From Vicia villosa (taxonomy: Eukaryota > Streptophyta > Magnoliopsida > Fabales > Fabaceae): a stretch of 64,000 nt of DNA. The DNA is taken from contig NC_081184.1 in the NCBI RefSeq assembly GCF_029867415.1, positions 76,730,364 to 76,794,363 of the forward strand. Direction: 5' to 3'. Positions within the stretch are counted from its first letter, which is position 1. Every line of letters begins with the position of its first letter. The position numbers and the translations under genes are program-made. Of this stretch, positions 1-10,459 are shown in pieces. A model generated the notes under the pieces. That model was not told the origin of the DNA. It saw only the letters and a list, made by a program, of their open reading frames with translations, and searched no databases.

Positions 1-325
1 CTTCAAATATGGATCTAGAAAATAATGACAAAACAGAATTTGATTTGAAATCTCGAAAATTTATATAAAGCATTATTAATTATTCTTACTAAAATATTAT
101 CCTTCAAGATGGTGTATAGTTGTAAAAAGCGTAAACAAACTGAAAACAATTTTTCGCTCACATGCTTGAACCCTCCCAGAAACAGAAGTCCACAAAAGAC
201 ACCTGAGGTGGACAGTCCTCTAAGTCGGTCTTTCACACAAAAAAGTATTTATTAAAATTGGGTAAATCATAAGAAAAATCTGTATACTTGGAAGCATAAA
301 GGAATTCTGTAGTGCTTAATGTACT

Positions 326-873
326 GGGTGGCAAAACGGGCCGCCGCCCCGCTCCGTGTTCGTCCTGTCTAAAGCCTACCAAAAAGCAAAAGAGATGGGC
401 ATGTCGGCCAAGAAAAATGGGCATAGAAATCTTGTCGGCCCCGTCAAGGTGGTGGATTGACAGGCGGCGGACTTGCCCGCCTAATTTTTAATTTTTAATT
501 TTTTATTTATTTTTTAATAGATCAATAGTCTTTATTTACCTTCAATTAAATTTTTCACTTATTTTTTAAAATAATTTTTTATAAAAGCATCTTTTAAATA
601 AATTTTACCAAAAAAATATTGCATATATTTACAAATAAATGTATAAAATAAAATCATCAAGAATTTGAATGACTAGAATTAACTTTAAAAGAAGACAGAC
701 TTAAAGAGAAACGAGCTTAACAAATATGTGAAGCACACTTTAGCAGGCGGCGGACTTTGGCGAGGCGAGCTTAGGCGGACGGCGGGTTTTGACAGGCGGC
801 GAGCCCAAAATCCTAATCCTACCCGTCATATTTTGGTGGTTGCGCGGGCGGGCCCGACCGGCCACCGCCCATT
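326..873. mobile_element. GC-rich imperfect terminal-inverted-repeat element
   Basis: Two strongly GC-rich blocks (326-365 and about 840-873) face each other across an AT-rich core. The left begins GGGTGGCAAAACGGGCC. The right, read in reverse complement, begins GGGCGGTGGCCGG and continues with a matching CGGGCC...GCCCGC core. A second inner pair carries GGCGGCGGACTT (about 452-480 and 744-760). This looks like a non-autonomous DNA element of the type with 'GGTGGCAAAACGGG' ends that is common in dicots. The ends are imperfect and I could not fix a target-site duplication. The flanks (1-325 and 874-1277) are AT-rich and hold nothing I can support. Confidence 0.35.
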
Positions 874-1277
874 TTAAATATTTGATTTAAAATTTAAATT
901 GTATTTTTCTCTAGTTCACATATAATATTTAAATTGTATTTTTCTCAAAGTTCTCATATAATTTAATTTGTGTTGCTTCATTGTTTATAAAATGAATAGT
1001 ATTAAAAGAAATATTTTAAAACAAAATTTTAAAGATCGCAATTAATTGAATAAAAAATATTTTTTTTATATGTCAAATCTTTCACTATTAAACGGTGTAG
1101 GTATATTTACGAAATTGCTAAAAAATAGTGTTTGAAGTCATTATTTATAAAATGTTCAATTATAAAAATTTGTGAACTTAAGTATTATTACAGTTAAATT
1201 GTTGTAATTTTTTAGTAGACATAATCATTTATCCATTAACAATTTTCAAAATATTTGTGACGAATAAAGATATTTTT

Positions 1278-1745
1278 TCATATTTTGTATGCTAGATTTA
1301 ATAGCGAAGATTCTTGCCGCCTTTCAAGGAAATATTTTGTATGCTGAACTTCATGGCAAAGATCCTTTATGCTTTTCAAAGAAGTATTTTGTATGTCGGA
1401 CTTCGTGGCGAAGATCTTTGCCGCCTTTCTAGGCAATATTTTGTATGTTTCATGACAAAGATCTTTGTTGGCTCTCAAGGCAATATTTTTTATGTTGGAC
1501 TTCATGACGAAGATTTTTACCGCCTTACAAGGAAATATTTTGTATGTTTGACTTCAAGGGAAAGATCCTTGTCATCTCTCAAGGCCAAATTGTATGATGG
1601 ACTTAATGACAAAGATCTTTGCCGCCTCCCAAGGCAATATTTTGTATGTTGAAATTCATGGTGAAGATCCGTATCGCCCCTTAGCAAAATATATGTACGA
1701 TAGACTTCGTGGAGGAGATCCTTGCCACCCTTTATGACAATGTGA
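1278..1745 (+). repeat. Degenerate ~58-bp tandem repeat (3' UTR minisatellite of a gypsy family)
   Basis: About eight imperfect units follow one another. Each contains AATATTTTGTATG, then a GGACTTCATGG-like stretch, then AAGATCTTTGCCGCC. The unit spacing is near 58 bp with indels. The same unit recurs in the opposite orientation at 26,480-26,840, next to an integrase relic. I therefore read this as the region between INT and the 3' LTR of an old Ty3/gypsy element. The short ORFs that cross it are by-products of the repeat. Confidence 0.65.
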
Positions 1746-1754
1746 ATAAACAAT

Positions 1755-2440
1755 CCAACTCCTCGCCTGAAGGACTTAGAGCTTCCTCGGGAGGGACCAA
1801 GACATATAAATCTCTCCCCCAGAGGCCCGACTGATGTCTATCCTAAGAGACTTAGTCTTAAGTCTTGTCTAAGGGCTTGATAGAAGCCCTGCATGAGAAG
1901 TAAAACGCCTCGCCTGAGGGACTTATAATCTCATCAACGAGGCTACATATAACTTTTCTTGAGAGACTTTGTTTTCCCAAGCTATTTAAGCTTTCTGCAT
2001 GAGGGATTTAGAGTTTTCTCAAACTGGACCGAACATAAAAATCTCATCCAAGAGGCGCGAGTGAAGTCTAGCCGAAAAGATTTAGTTTTAAGTCTTGTCT
2101 GAGGGCTTGATAAAGTCCTGCCTGAGAGTTTCAACGCCAAGCGTGAGGGAGTTATAGTCTCGTCAACCAGACTATATTTAAATTTTCCTGACTGACTAAG
2201 ATTAGCATGCCATCAAACTCCTTGCATGAGGGGCTTAGGGGTTCCTCGGGTTGGATAAAGACATATAAATCTCGCCCCAAGAGGCGCGAGTGAAGACTAG
2301 CCTAAGAGACTTAGTCTCAAGTTTTCTTTAAGGGCTTGATAAAACTCTCGCCCATGAGATTCAATGCCTTGTCTGAGGACTTATAGATCTCATCAGTTAG
2401 AAAATATAATATATCCTTAAAAGCCCAAAGCCTAATCAGT
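1755..2440 (+). repeat. ~230-bp imperfect direct repeats with GCCTGAGGGACTT motif
   Basis: Three diverged copies start near 1,758, 1,990 and 2,215. Each contains a GCCTGAGGGACTTA-like start, a 'GACATATAAATCTC' stretch, a 'GAGACTTAGTCTTAAG' stretch and 'AAGGGCTTGATA'. They follow the 58-bp repeats directly. A simpler relative of the same motif, with units of about 30 bp, occurs inverted at 26,060-26,395 in the same relative order. This supports a shared element family. Confidence 0.55.
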
Positions 2441-2449
2441 CTAGCGCAT

Positions 2450-3071
2450 CCTCGTGATACTCCCATGTTCAATGGTCTAAAAAGAATTTGTCCTCTATCA
2501 AATACCTTGTGCTTGAGAGACTTTGTAGTGTTATATTTGAAAAGGATTTAGAAAGGGAGAAAGTTATGCCGCCCCTAGCAAAGGCGACGATCGTATGTCC
2601 CTTCAAGGAGGTATCGCCTCGCCAAATTATTTTCCTTTTGCCTAATCATAGGAAACGTGTGATAAGATGTTTCATGGTCAAAGATAAGTCAGGGTTAGTA
2701 GCTGATCAATATCTTCATGGGAAAAAAGATTCGACGGTCGACCATTCACCGAGTGGGTTGTGATCATTCCAAAGGAAACCCTAGGACCAAGGCCTCTATA
2801 AATACCTCTCTCTTAACAGGAGAAAGAGGCGATCCTAACTTACACATAACACCACAATTCATACGTTTATACATAAGCACCTAACTTAGATATAAAGTCT
2901 CTCACTTTACGTGAGCAAGTCCTCTAAAACCACCACAAAACCGCCTTACATGGCTTCTCGCCACCATGGGCAAGCCCTAACCACCACATGCTATTATAAA
3001 CCTATTAAGGTTTTTTAGCATGCCCTTATATAAGTAACATGCACATCTGTACTTTTTAACCAGTACAACAT
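2450..3071 (+). mobile_element. LTR-like remnant with a TATA promoter
   Basis: Downstream of the minisatellites lies unique sequence with a good plant TATA box (TATAAATA at 2,797-2,804) preceded by a CCCTAGGACCAAGG stretch and followed by an A/C-rich leader. That is the layout of an LTR U3-R junction on the plus strand. I cannot find a second copy or firm TG...CA ends, so the boundaries are approximate. The open frame at 2,488-2,763 has no recognisable domain and is not called as a gene. Confidence 0.35.
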
Positions 3072-3082
3072 TATTGGTTGAA

Positions 3083-3480
3083 TTATAATAAGAGTAAATT
3101 TGAATAAGAGTAAATCAGAGAAAGCTTCCTCACTTCTAGATTTCCAATTGAACCAACATCTAACGAAGAAAAGAGTACTTTGTTGATCGGTAGCATACCT
3201 TTTGAACTACGAACGAAGACCATCTTCACAAGTACCATTTTGGAAATTATACATAAAATTATCCCAAACAAGCGCTTCGGACAATCATGCAACACATGTA
3301 AAATGGTTTCTAGTGAAACACCACATCTATGACAAGAAGCGTATGATGATATATGATGTGCACCACGAAATTTATTTGTATCCAGCTTGCCATGCATAAT
3401 AATTCACATAAAGTGATGAATATTTTATGGGTTTTTGAGCTTACAAATCCAAAACTAACTCATGACTTTTTTGGAATCAG
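3083..3480 (-). pseudogene. LINE (L1-type non-LTR retrotransposon) zinc-binding domain relic
   Basis: The minus-strand reading contains a fragment with CHRCG, a spacing of about 5 residues, ETILHVLHDC and P. This matches the zinc-binding domain that follows the reverse transcriptase in plant LINEs (C-x2-C...H-x4-C pattern, with an 'HGxLxTN' approach upstream). Only about 60 recognisable residues remain, without an RT core or endonuclease. It is a short dead fragment. The flanking frames on either strand are not supported. Confidence 0.6.
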
Positions 3481-4155
3481 GCCGTGGTAGAAGAATTAAC
3501 AAATAATATGTCAATTTATTAGTATAGGTTCCAGAAGTTGAAGGCTATTGCATAATGATATCCTCAGATGTATTATTGATGAAAATTCTCTCCATATCCA
3601 TTTGTTTGGGATACGTTTGCTTTAAAAATTGCCTTCATGTTGATCAGTTTAATAAATAATTGGACTACATGTCTCAATTTGTTCCTAAGATTAGTAACTT
3701 AGATCTAGTAAATGATGATATCAAGTATGCAAAATTGATTGAGACCAATTTTGAACATGTTAAATAAAAGGAAAAAAACTGAATTTTATAATGAGATATT
3801 AATATTTTATTTAAATTAAAATAGAGAAATTAAAAATGTATTTAATTCAGTTGCGAAGAAATGGAACACTTAACAAAAAAAATGAAACATTTTTCACAAA
3901 AATCGATTCTAAGTTTAGACAATCTGTAATCCAAAAAACGACAAATGAAACAGCCGCGTATTCGTAAAGTAGCTTTTCAAACATTTTTTAAATAAAGTAC
4001 ATACAATTATTATAAGTGGTAGATCCTACCGTAATTATTTGTGAATTATAGAATTAATACTATGATAATCCTGTACATTATTTCTTTACACTTAATTTTA
4101 TTCGATTTTATAAATTAAACTTGTTTTTAAGATGAATAAACTAATTTTAATAAAA

Positions 4156-4581
4156 TATAAATTATTTTATAATTTTGTTGCAAGACTGATTATTTTTATT
4201 TTAATATACATTCTACTATTTATTATTATTATTATTATTTTTATAATATATATCGTTTTTAAAAATAGTTTTTAAATTAAATTATAAGAAATTTTAAAGA
4301 AAGTAGATAGACGGATACAAGTATTATATAAACAAAAAATAGAAAATATATATATGTATAGATAACATTTTGATATTTATAAAATACAAAATTATTTAAT
4401 CCTTCTGACAAATTATGTGTCATTTTGTAAAAAAGAAATTAAATCATAAATTATTTTATAATTTTATTGCAACACTGATTATTTTAATTTTAATATACAT
4501 TCTATTATTTATTATTATTATTTTTATAATATACGTCGCTTTCAAAAATGGTATTTGAATTAAATTATAAGAAATTTTAAA
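4156..4581 (+). repeat. Direct repeat, two ~140-bp copies (4156-4298 and 4446-4581)
   Basis: Both copies begin ATAAATTATTTTATAATTTT and end TTATAAGAAATTTTAAA. Each carries an ATT-trinucleotide run that differs in length between them. Together with 3,481-5,057, which is AT-rich and without coding signal, this is the only structure I see in the stretch upstream of the MITE. Confidence 0.7.
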
Positions 4582-5065
4582 ATACTAGTAGAAGACAAAT
4601 TTTATTTTTTTATTTTATTTTTAAATATTTTTATTATACTTTAAAAAGACTATATTGGAAATTATTTAAAAAATCTTAAGATTACTAATTAGGACTGAAA
4701 TAAAATTCTAAATAAAATATTATGTCGAAATTTAATTAATTTATATTTACGAAGTGAGATAAAACTTGGTTATTGTGTATTTTTTTATTGATCTTATTTT
4801 AAAGATTATTTAAAGGTAATTCTGTAGTTTTTTTTTTAATTTCTCATTTTTATACAATAATATTTTTTTCGATAGTCGAAAAAATGTTCAAAATAGATTA
4901 TATTAAAAATTGAAGAGAATACTATTCTTTTAATTTTTCTGTTTACATAATAGAAAACAATACTATAAAATATATATAATTTTTCTATTCTATACAAAAC
5001 TATATAGATATCTTAAACAGTAGAAAACTTACAAAATTATAAAATTATTTCAACTAATGTGAAAG

Positions 5066-5750
5066 CAATGTTTTAAAAATCGAAATGGAGAAACAACCGT
5101 TAAAACACGCGGGTCATGGTTCAATCGGTTCAACCGATTCAACCGTGTTGAACCATATATTAAATTTAAATTAAAAAAATAAATATATTATTAAATATCC
5201 TAATAAAATTAATTTATATCATAATTTGTAAAATAAAATTCTCAAATAAATACGATACTGATAAGCAAGCTTACAAAATAAGAAAAATGCAATGTAAGAC
5301 ACAATAACAAATCATAAAATTAGTTAAGGATCAATATTTGTCTTAATTGCTTAACTCAAAGCCATAACTTCTTCATCAGTATAATTGTTCACATCTCTTT
5401 AAAGACTAACATCGTTATTCCATGTCCACAAACCATTGTCCCGTGTCTTTCAATTTTTTTCTTTATTTTTCATCTATACAATTTTAAATGTTTCCTATAA
5501 TTAATTTTTTAGATTTAAAAAAAATAAATAAAATGAAGTAAAACATAAAAAATTATCTTTGATTTTTTGAACCGTCTGGTTCATCAAAACCGGTCCCGAT
5601 TTTACGGTTATTTTGGTTTTCTGCGCTTGAAGTAATTTTATCCCAAATTTATAGATCTAACCGTTTATTGGTCCAAACCGAACTGGATTAAATAACGGTT
5701 CAAGGTTGAACCGGTTCAACCGGCCGGACAATTCAGATTTTAAAACATTG
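5066..5750. mobile_element. hAT-type non-autonomous element (MITE)
   Basis: The left end reads CAATGTTTTAAAA and the right end TTTTAAAACATTG, a perfect 13-bp terminal inverted repeat. The flanking octamers TGTGAAAG and TGTAAAAA match at 6 of 8 positions, fitting a decayed 8-bp hAT target duplication. The subterminal zones are rich in inverted GGTTCAACCGG-type motifs. There is no transposase ORF. The right end lies about 90 bp upstream of the TATA box of the anion-channel gene, so the element is part of that gene's proximal promoter region. Confidence 0.75.
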
Positions 5751-5838
5751 TGTAAAAAATATAAAACTTAGAATTTAAAACTTAGAATTTAAAACGGATG
5801 TAGATATTTTAAAAAAGTTTCATTCTAACCAAACTATT

Positions 5839-5846
5839 CTATAAAT
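5839..5846 (+). promoter_or_regulatory. TATA box of the SLAH1-like gene
   Basis: CTATAAATACACC lies about 75 bp upstream of the ATG at 5,915 and is followed by a C/A-rich leader. Its position fits transcription starting near 5,870. Confidence 0.7.
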
Positions 5847-5914
5847 ACACCACACTCTCTTCCCACAAACATCTCTTGAACTCTACTTGCATTTCACATT
5901 ACACTATCCTTAAA

Positions 5915-8900
5915 ATGAATGACACTGAAAAAAAACCACATCACTCCCAAATAGAACTACAAATAAATCTTCATCCTCATCATCTTCCAATCACAAAAAA
6001 TGAACCCAACCTCAAAAACCAATCTTCACTATCAACAATCCTAACACAAATCCATGCAGGCTATTTCAGAATCAGTCTCTCCCTCTCAATCCAGTCCTTA
6101 CTATGGAAAATCCTAATAGAACCAATCAAAGATGCACATTTTCTTAGACATATATTCACAATAATACCCTCCACAGCTCTCACTCTTTTATGGTCACTTT
6201 CCTTATTCACACTATTAACCCTCTCTTTTCTCTATCTTCTCAAATGTTTCTTCCACTTTGACAAAGTGAAAGATGAATTCTCAAACCAAATAGGCGTAAA
6301 CTACATGTTTGCTCCATGGATTTCATGGCTACTTTTGTTAGAATCCTCACCTTTTGTACCACCTGCAGCACTTCATTACAAAATTCTCTGGTTATTTTTT
6401 GTTGCTCCTATAGTGATCCTTGATGTTAAGATTTATGGCCAGTGGTTTACCAAAGGGAAGATGTATTTGTCGATGGTTGCGAATCCGACGAGTCAGATGT
6501 CTGTTATTGGTAACCTTGTTGCGGCACATGCTTCGGGGGTGATGGGATGGAAGGAGAGTGGTATATGTTTTTTCTCTCTTGGTATTGCGCATTATTTGGT
6601 GCTTTTTGTGACGTTGTATCAGAGGTTGCCGGGGAATAACAAGATTCCGGCGATGTTGCGGCCGGTGTTCTTCTTGTTCTTTGCTGCTCCAAGTGTTGCT
6701 AGTTTGGCTTGGCACTCGGTTTCTGGGAGCTTTGATACTGCTTCTAAGATGCTGTTCTTTCTCTCCCTCTTCCTTTTCTTGTCCCTGGTAAGTTTCCGAT
6801 ATGTTTGGTGGTGAATATAATTGATTTCAGTATAATTGAATTGGGTAGAATTAATTTTAATATAATTAAATTTAGCAGAATTGATTTATATTTGAATATA
6901 TTTATATAAAATTAACATAAACAATAATTTTCGGTGTAAATATTACTGGAGACAGAAAGTACAAATTATTACTTCAATTATTCTGGAGCTAGAATTAGTT
7001 CTAATTTTATATACCAAACACCTAAAAATGGTCCAAAATCAATTCAATTGTACATCTCTAAAATTTATTATGGATCATGGAACTATACATTCATTTGTTT
7101 CTTTCTTGTTTTGAAGCAAATCAGGACTTTAAAAAATTAGTTCTAAAAAGCAAAAGATGAAAAATTGAACTATGATGTTTTCAAATTCTTTACGTTCCAT
7201 TCTTGTGACAAGCTAGGTTGATTTGTTTTGTTGATAATTTGGAAGTATCTAAGTTGAAATCAACTAGAAAGTTAGTCCCTCGTGTAAAAATTGACTACAA
7301 CCTTTGTTGCAATATAATTGGATAATTAATTGGACACTTTCATGTGATTTTGTTTCGCTGAAAATGATATGTTCTTATTTTAATTTTGTGGTCCCCTAAT
7401 GTGTTAATGCCAACCTAATACTTTTGTATGGTTGCCGATTCCCGGATGCAAGGCTGAAAATACCGAGTTTGACCTGCGGAAAATGTCGAACATGTCTATT
7501 TTTTCCGTAATTTTTAATGATGAATTAAAATTTTAGATTTGCGCCATCAAGTATATATATCTATATCGTTCCACTTCATTTTTCACGGGTGTGCATATTA
7601 AGTGCATGTTTGGATTGGCTTCTACAAGCCCCAAAAGCACTTCTAGTACACCTCAACTTGAAAATTGGTTTTTTTTTCTTGTTTGGATACTTTTTCAAAA
7701 TCAATTCTCCTACTTCAAAAGCAATTATAGTAGAAGCTACAATTCCTAGCTTTTGAGTTTAGTAGAATCAATTCTACATATATTATATATTATTTATTAC
7801 AACTCTTTTAAATTTTCCTTCTTTACCCTCTTTAATTTTTATTAATTACTTCTTTTCTTTTTTATTTGTATTAGAATTTATTACCATTTTGGTAATTATC
7901 CAATTCAAAATCACTTTTGGTAAAATATCCAAAAACATTAATTGATGACAATCACTTCTATATCATTGTATCCAAACATAAATCAATTATTTTAAACTCA
8001 ATTCTGTTGAAATCGATTCTACTAAACTCAATTCTTCCAGAATCAATTCTGTTCACCGTCAATCCAAACACACCCTAATATGAATTTTGTAAGTTTTAAG
8101 TTTTATGGGGGTGTGCATATTAAGATGAATTTTGTAAGTTTTAAGATTTATGGGTGCAAGTTGGGCTGTTTAAAAAATTCAATAACTGAACCAAATCGCT
8201 GAACCGAATAGAATTGAAGTTAAAATAACCGAACTGTTATATTTGATTAGTAAACCAAACCATAATACACATAGTTCTGAAACCGAATCAAAACCTAACC
8301 AAACTGAAACTTAACCTGAACCAAATCAAAACTGAAAATGAAAAGTATTTAAAACAAGTTAAATTTAAAAAAAAAATGAAAATTAGCTTAATGGTTCGGT
8401 TTGGGAAAAATTGTCTTCTAACGATTCTGTATGGTTCGGAATTTTGAAATGGTATATCAAATCAATAATTTTGATTTGATTTAGTTCTTAATAAATTGAA
8501 ACAGTTCGGTCAAGTTCGAGTAAATTTTAACTATAGTTTGATTAACGCCTTAGATGCAAGAGTCACGTCGGGCCTACTGTCTCATTTTTTGACCTGTCTA
8601 CTTTTTTTTAAAAAACGGCCTAAGAGTTTGGACTCAGAACTTCTCTTATGTCCATCCCACCTCGTCTAGTTGTCTTTTCCAAAGTTTACGATATGTACTT
8701 TAACGGAACGGAAATGTTTATCACCCTTAAATGCAAGATATTGATATGTTTGATTATTCAAAGGTGTTATTGATTTATATATGTTTTTAAAAAATAAAAT
8801 CATTTTGTATTTATCAACATTAATCAGGTTTCAAGGCCTTTGTTATTCAAGAAGTCCATGAAGAAATTCAGTGTGGCATGGTGGGCTTATTCTTTTCCCC

Positions 8901-9100
8901 TAACAGCATTGACACTAGCTTCAGCACAATATGCTCATGAAGTTAAGGGAATAATGGCTCATGTTATTATGTCAGTCTTATCATTAATCTCAGTTTTGGT
9001 GTGTCTTGTGTTAATGATTGTATCTGCTCTCAACATTAGGGTGCCTTTTAAAGCACACAAGCATATTTCAAAACAGACAAATGACATTGCTGTAATTTGA
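5915..9100 (+). CDS. SLAH1: S-type (slow) anion channel, SLAC1 family, SLAH1-like; two exons
   Basis: Two exons, 5,915-6,787 and 8,828-9,100, join in phase 0 across a GT-AG intron (donor CTG|GTAAGT, acceptor TCAG|GTT). The protein is 381 aa, close to the size of Arabidopsis SLAH1 (about 385 aa) and lacking the long cytosolic N-terminus of SLAC1/SLAH3. I chose the ATG at 5,915 because the frame upstream opens only with TTG. Exon 1 holds a short polar N-terminus followed by a series of hydrophobic helices. It includes FAPWISWLLLLESSP and a helix-loop series ending at LFLFLSL. Exon 2 starts VSRPLLFKKSMKKFSVAWWA, a SLAC1-family signature, and ends in a soluble tail. Family knowledge: plasma-membrane chloride/nitrate channels with about ten membrane helices; SLAH1-type members act with SLAH3 in root anion loading. 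The frame is intact. The intron, 2.0 kb, carries a MITE. SLAH4 is the other possible orthologue. Confidence 0.9.
7588..8160 (+). repeat. 45-bp tandem duplication split by the MITE
   Basis: The sequence GGGTGTGCATATTAA precedes the MITE. After the MITE comes TATGAATTTTGTAAG, and then the whole unit repeats uninterrupted at about 8,108-8,155 (GTGTGCATATTAAGATGAA...). The second copy shows what the insertion site looked like before the MITE arrived. Confidence 0.7.
7602..8075. mobile_element. PIF/Harbinger-like MITE inside the SLAH1-like intron
   Basis: The termini GTGCATGTTTGGATTG and CAATCCAAACACACCC form an imperfect 16-bp inverted repeat, flanked on both sides by TAA (7,599-7,601 and 8,076-8,078), the trinucleotide duplication typical of this superfamily. 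The interior is rich in AATCAATTCTA-type inverted motifs. There is no ORF. Confidence 0.75.
8160..8560. repeat. Possible decayed inverted-repeat element in the intron
   Basis: The region is dense in ACCGAAC/GTTCGGT motifs on both strands (left half mostly ACCGAA, right half mostly TTCGGT). This suggests a degenerate inverted-repeat DNA element. No termini or target duplication can be fixed. The rest of the intron shows no further structure that I can support. Confidence 0.25.
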
Positions 9101-9422
9101 ACAATATTAATTAGTTATAGTTTCAAATGTATTTTAGATTGTTTTCTTACTGGGGCATAGATTATGCTATATGATTAAAACTAGCTTTTTACTAATTTAT
9201 ATCTAAAATTTAATATTCATCATTTTAAAATATGTGAGATATTTTTAATTTAAGATATTTTATGAAATTGTTAATTTTTATATATACAAAAAAAAAAAAA
9301 AAAACACTGATGCCATTGACCTTCCCTAATTTAGTAAAAAATTACTAGATATCCTATCATAAAAGAAACATAATTTCAATTCAAAATCTTCAGTTTTTTT
9401 TGACATATTATTGTCACATTAC

Positions 9423-10375
9423 TGTTAGCTGAAGATTTCGTTTGGGAAGAATATCTTTCGAAGGTTGAAATTCGAAGGAAGATGGTTACTGATGATCATC
9501 TTTGAGATAGAAAAATGGCTACTGATGGCCATGTTCGAAGGTGATGGTTTAAGTTGGAACGGAGATAGTTCGTATTGAAGCTAAGTTCGAAAAGAATTAT
9601 CTTTGGGGACTTAAACGTTTTACGAAGATATGCAAAGTACTGAAGCTTAGCGTATTTTCGTGGTATTATTGATTCTGATTACTTTGCCACGCGTCGAAAG
9701 AGGATTCAGGCGGGATGATTTGAATTTCGAAGTAGTTTATGTAACCGCACGAAGACAGATGGCATCCCTGGATTTTCTGCGGGCAACATGGCATTAGATT
9801 AGTGTAGGACCGTTAGAGTCGAAACTAGTATAAATAAGGGTCTTAATGTTAGGATTCCGGGTGTTCATTTTGTACAAATCACTCACATATTGCTCAAGTA
9901 TCAAGTGTTAAGAGAACGAGTTTCGCTGAGAAATGTACGTGTGACACCACCATCAATTTAAATACATTTGTATCTTTCTTTATTCAAGTATCTTCAGATA
10001 TTATTGCATTTCGTTTACTTCCTTCCATTTACATTCCCGCACTCTTTATTTTTGTTCTATTTAGTTTCGAAGCATTTAAGTTTCTGTACTTTAAGATTCT
10101 TGCACTTTACAGTTTTTGTCTTATATCTTATCTTTGTTTTATCTTTCGCTGATGTTGTATTTACGTGTATAACAAGGTGATTGTTAATCTTTATTTCTTT
10201 GATTAAACATTTTTTATTTCGAGACAAGCCAACCATAGACATGATTCAAACTATCATGAATAACAACCTTTTTGACTATGTCCTAGGATCAATCTAGTCG
10301 ATCCTTCGAGTAACCAAATCATATTTATTATAGTTTGGAAGACTAGCGGTTGTTTACCGGATATCACCGTAAACA
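9423..10375 (+). repeat. Element 1 5' LTR
   Basis: It begins TGTTAGCTGAAG and ends CACCGTAAACA. The TATA box is at 9,829-9,837. Open frames inside it occur again in the 3' LTR and have no domain, so they are not genes. Confidence 0.93.
9829..9837 (+). promoter_or_regulatory. TATA box of element 1 5' LTR
   Basis: TATAAATAA lies in a context conserved in the 3' LTR (about 24,509-24,517) and sits about 400 bp into the LTR, as expected at the U3/R border. Confidence 0.65.
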
Positions 10376-10377
10376 AA

Positions 10378-10396
10378 TTGGCACGCCCAGTGGGAC
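10378..10396 (+). other. Primer-binding site of element 1
   Basis: TTGGCACGCCCAGTGGGAC starts two bases after the LTR. It begins TGG, the complement of a tRNA 3' CCA end. I did not assign the tRNA. It differs from the Ogre-type site at 40,758. Confidence 0.7.
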
Positions 10397-10459
10397 AGTG
10401 TCAAACAGATTGTTATTAATTGATTGCTTTGTTTTGTCTAGAAAATATCAAGACCTTGT

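Noticed and set aside
1314..1652. 112-codon ORF
   Set aside because: Follows the 58-bp minisatellite; open frame is a by-product of the repeat.
5876..5914. Upstream extension of the SLAH1-like frame
   Set aside because: It opens with TTG, lies right at the expected transcription start, and adds 13 residues unlike the family. The ATG at 5,915 is preferred.
9968..10242. Short ORFs at 9,968-10,242 and 24,648-24,922
   Set aside because: LTR sequence of element 1, identical position in both LTRs, hydrophobic low-complexity readings without a domain.
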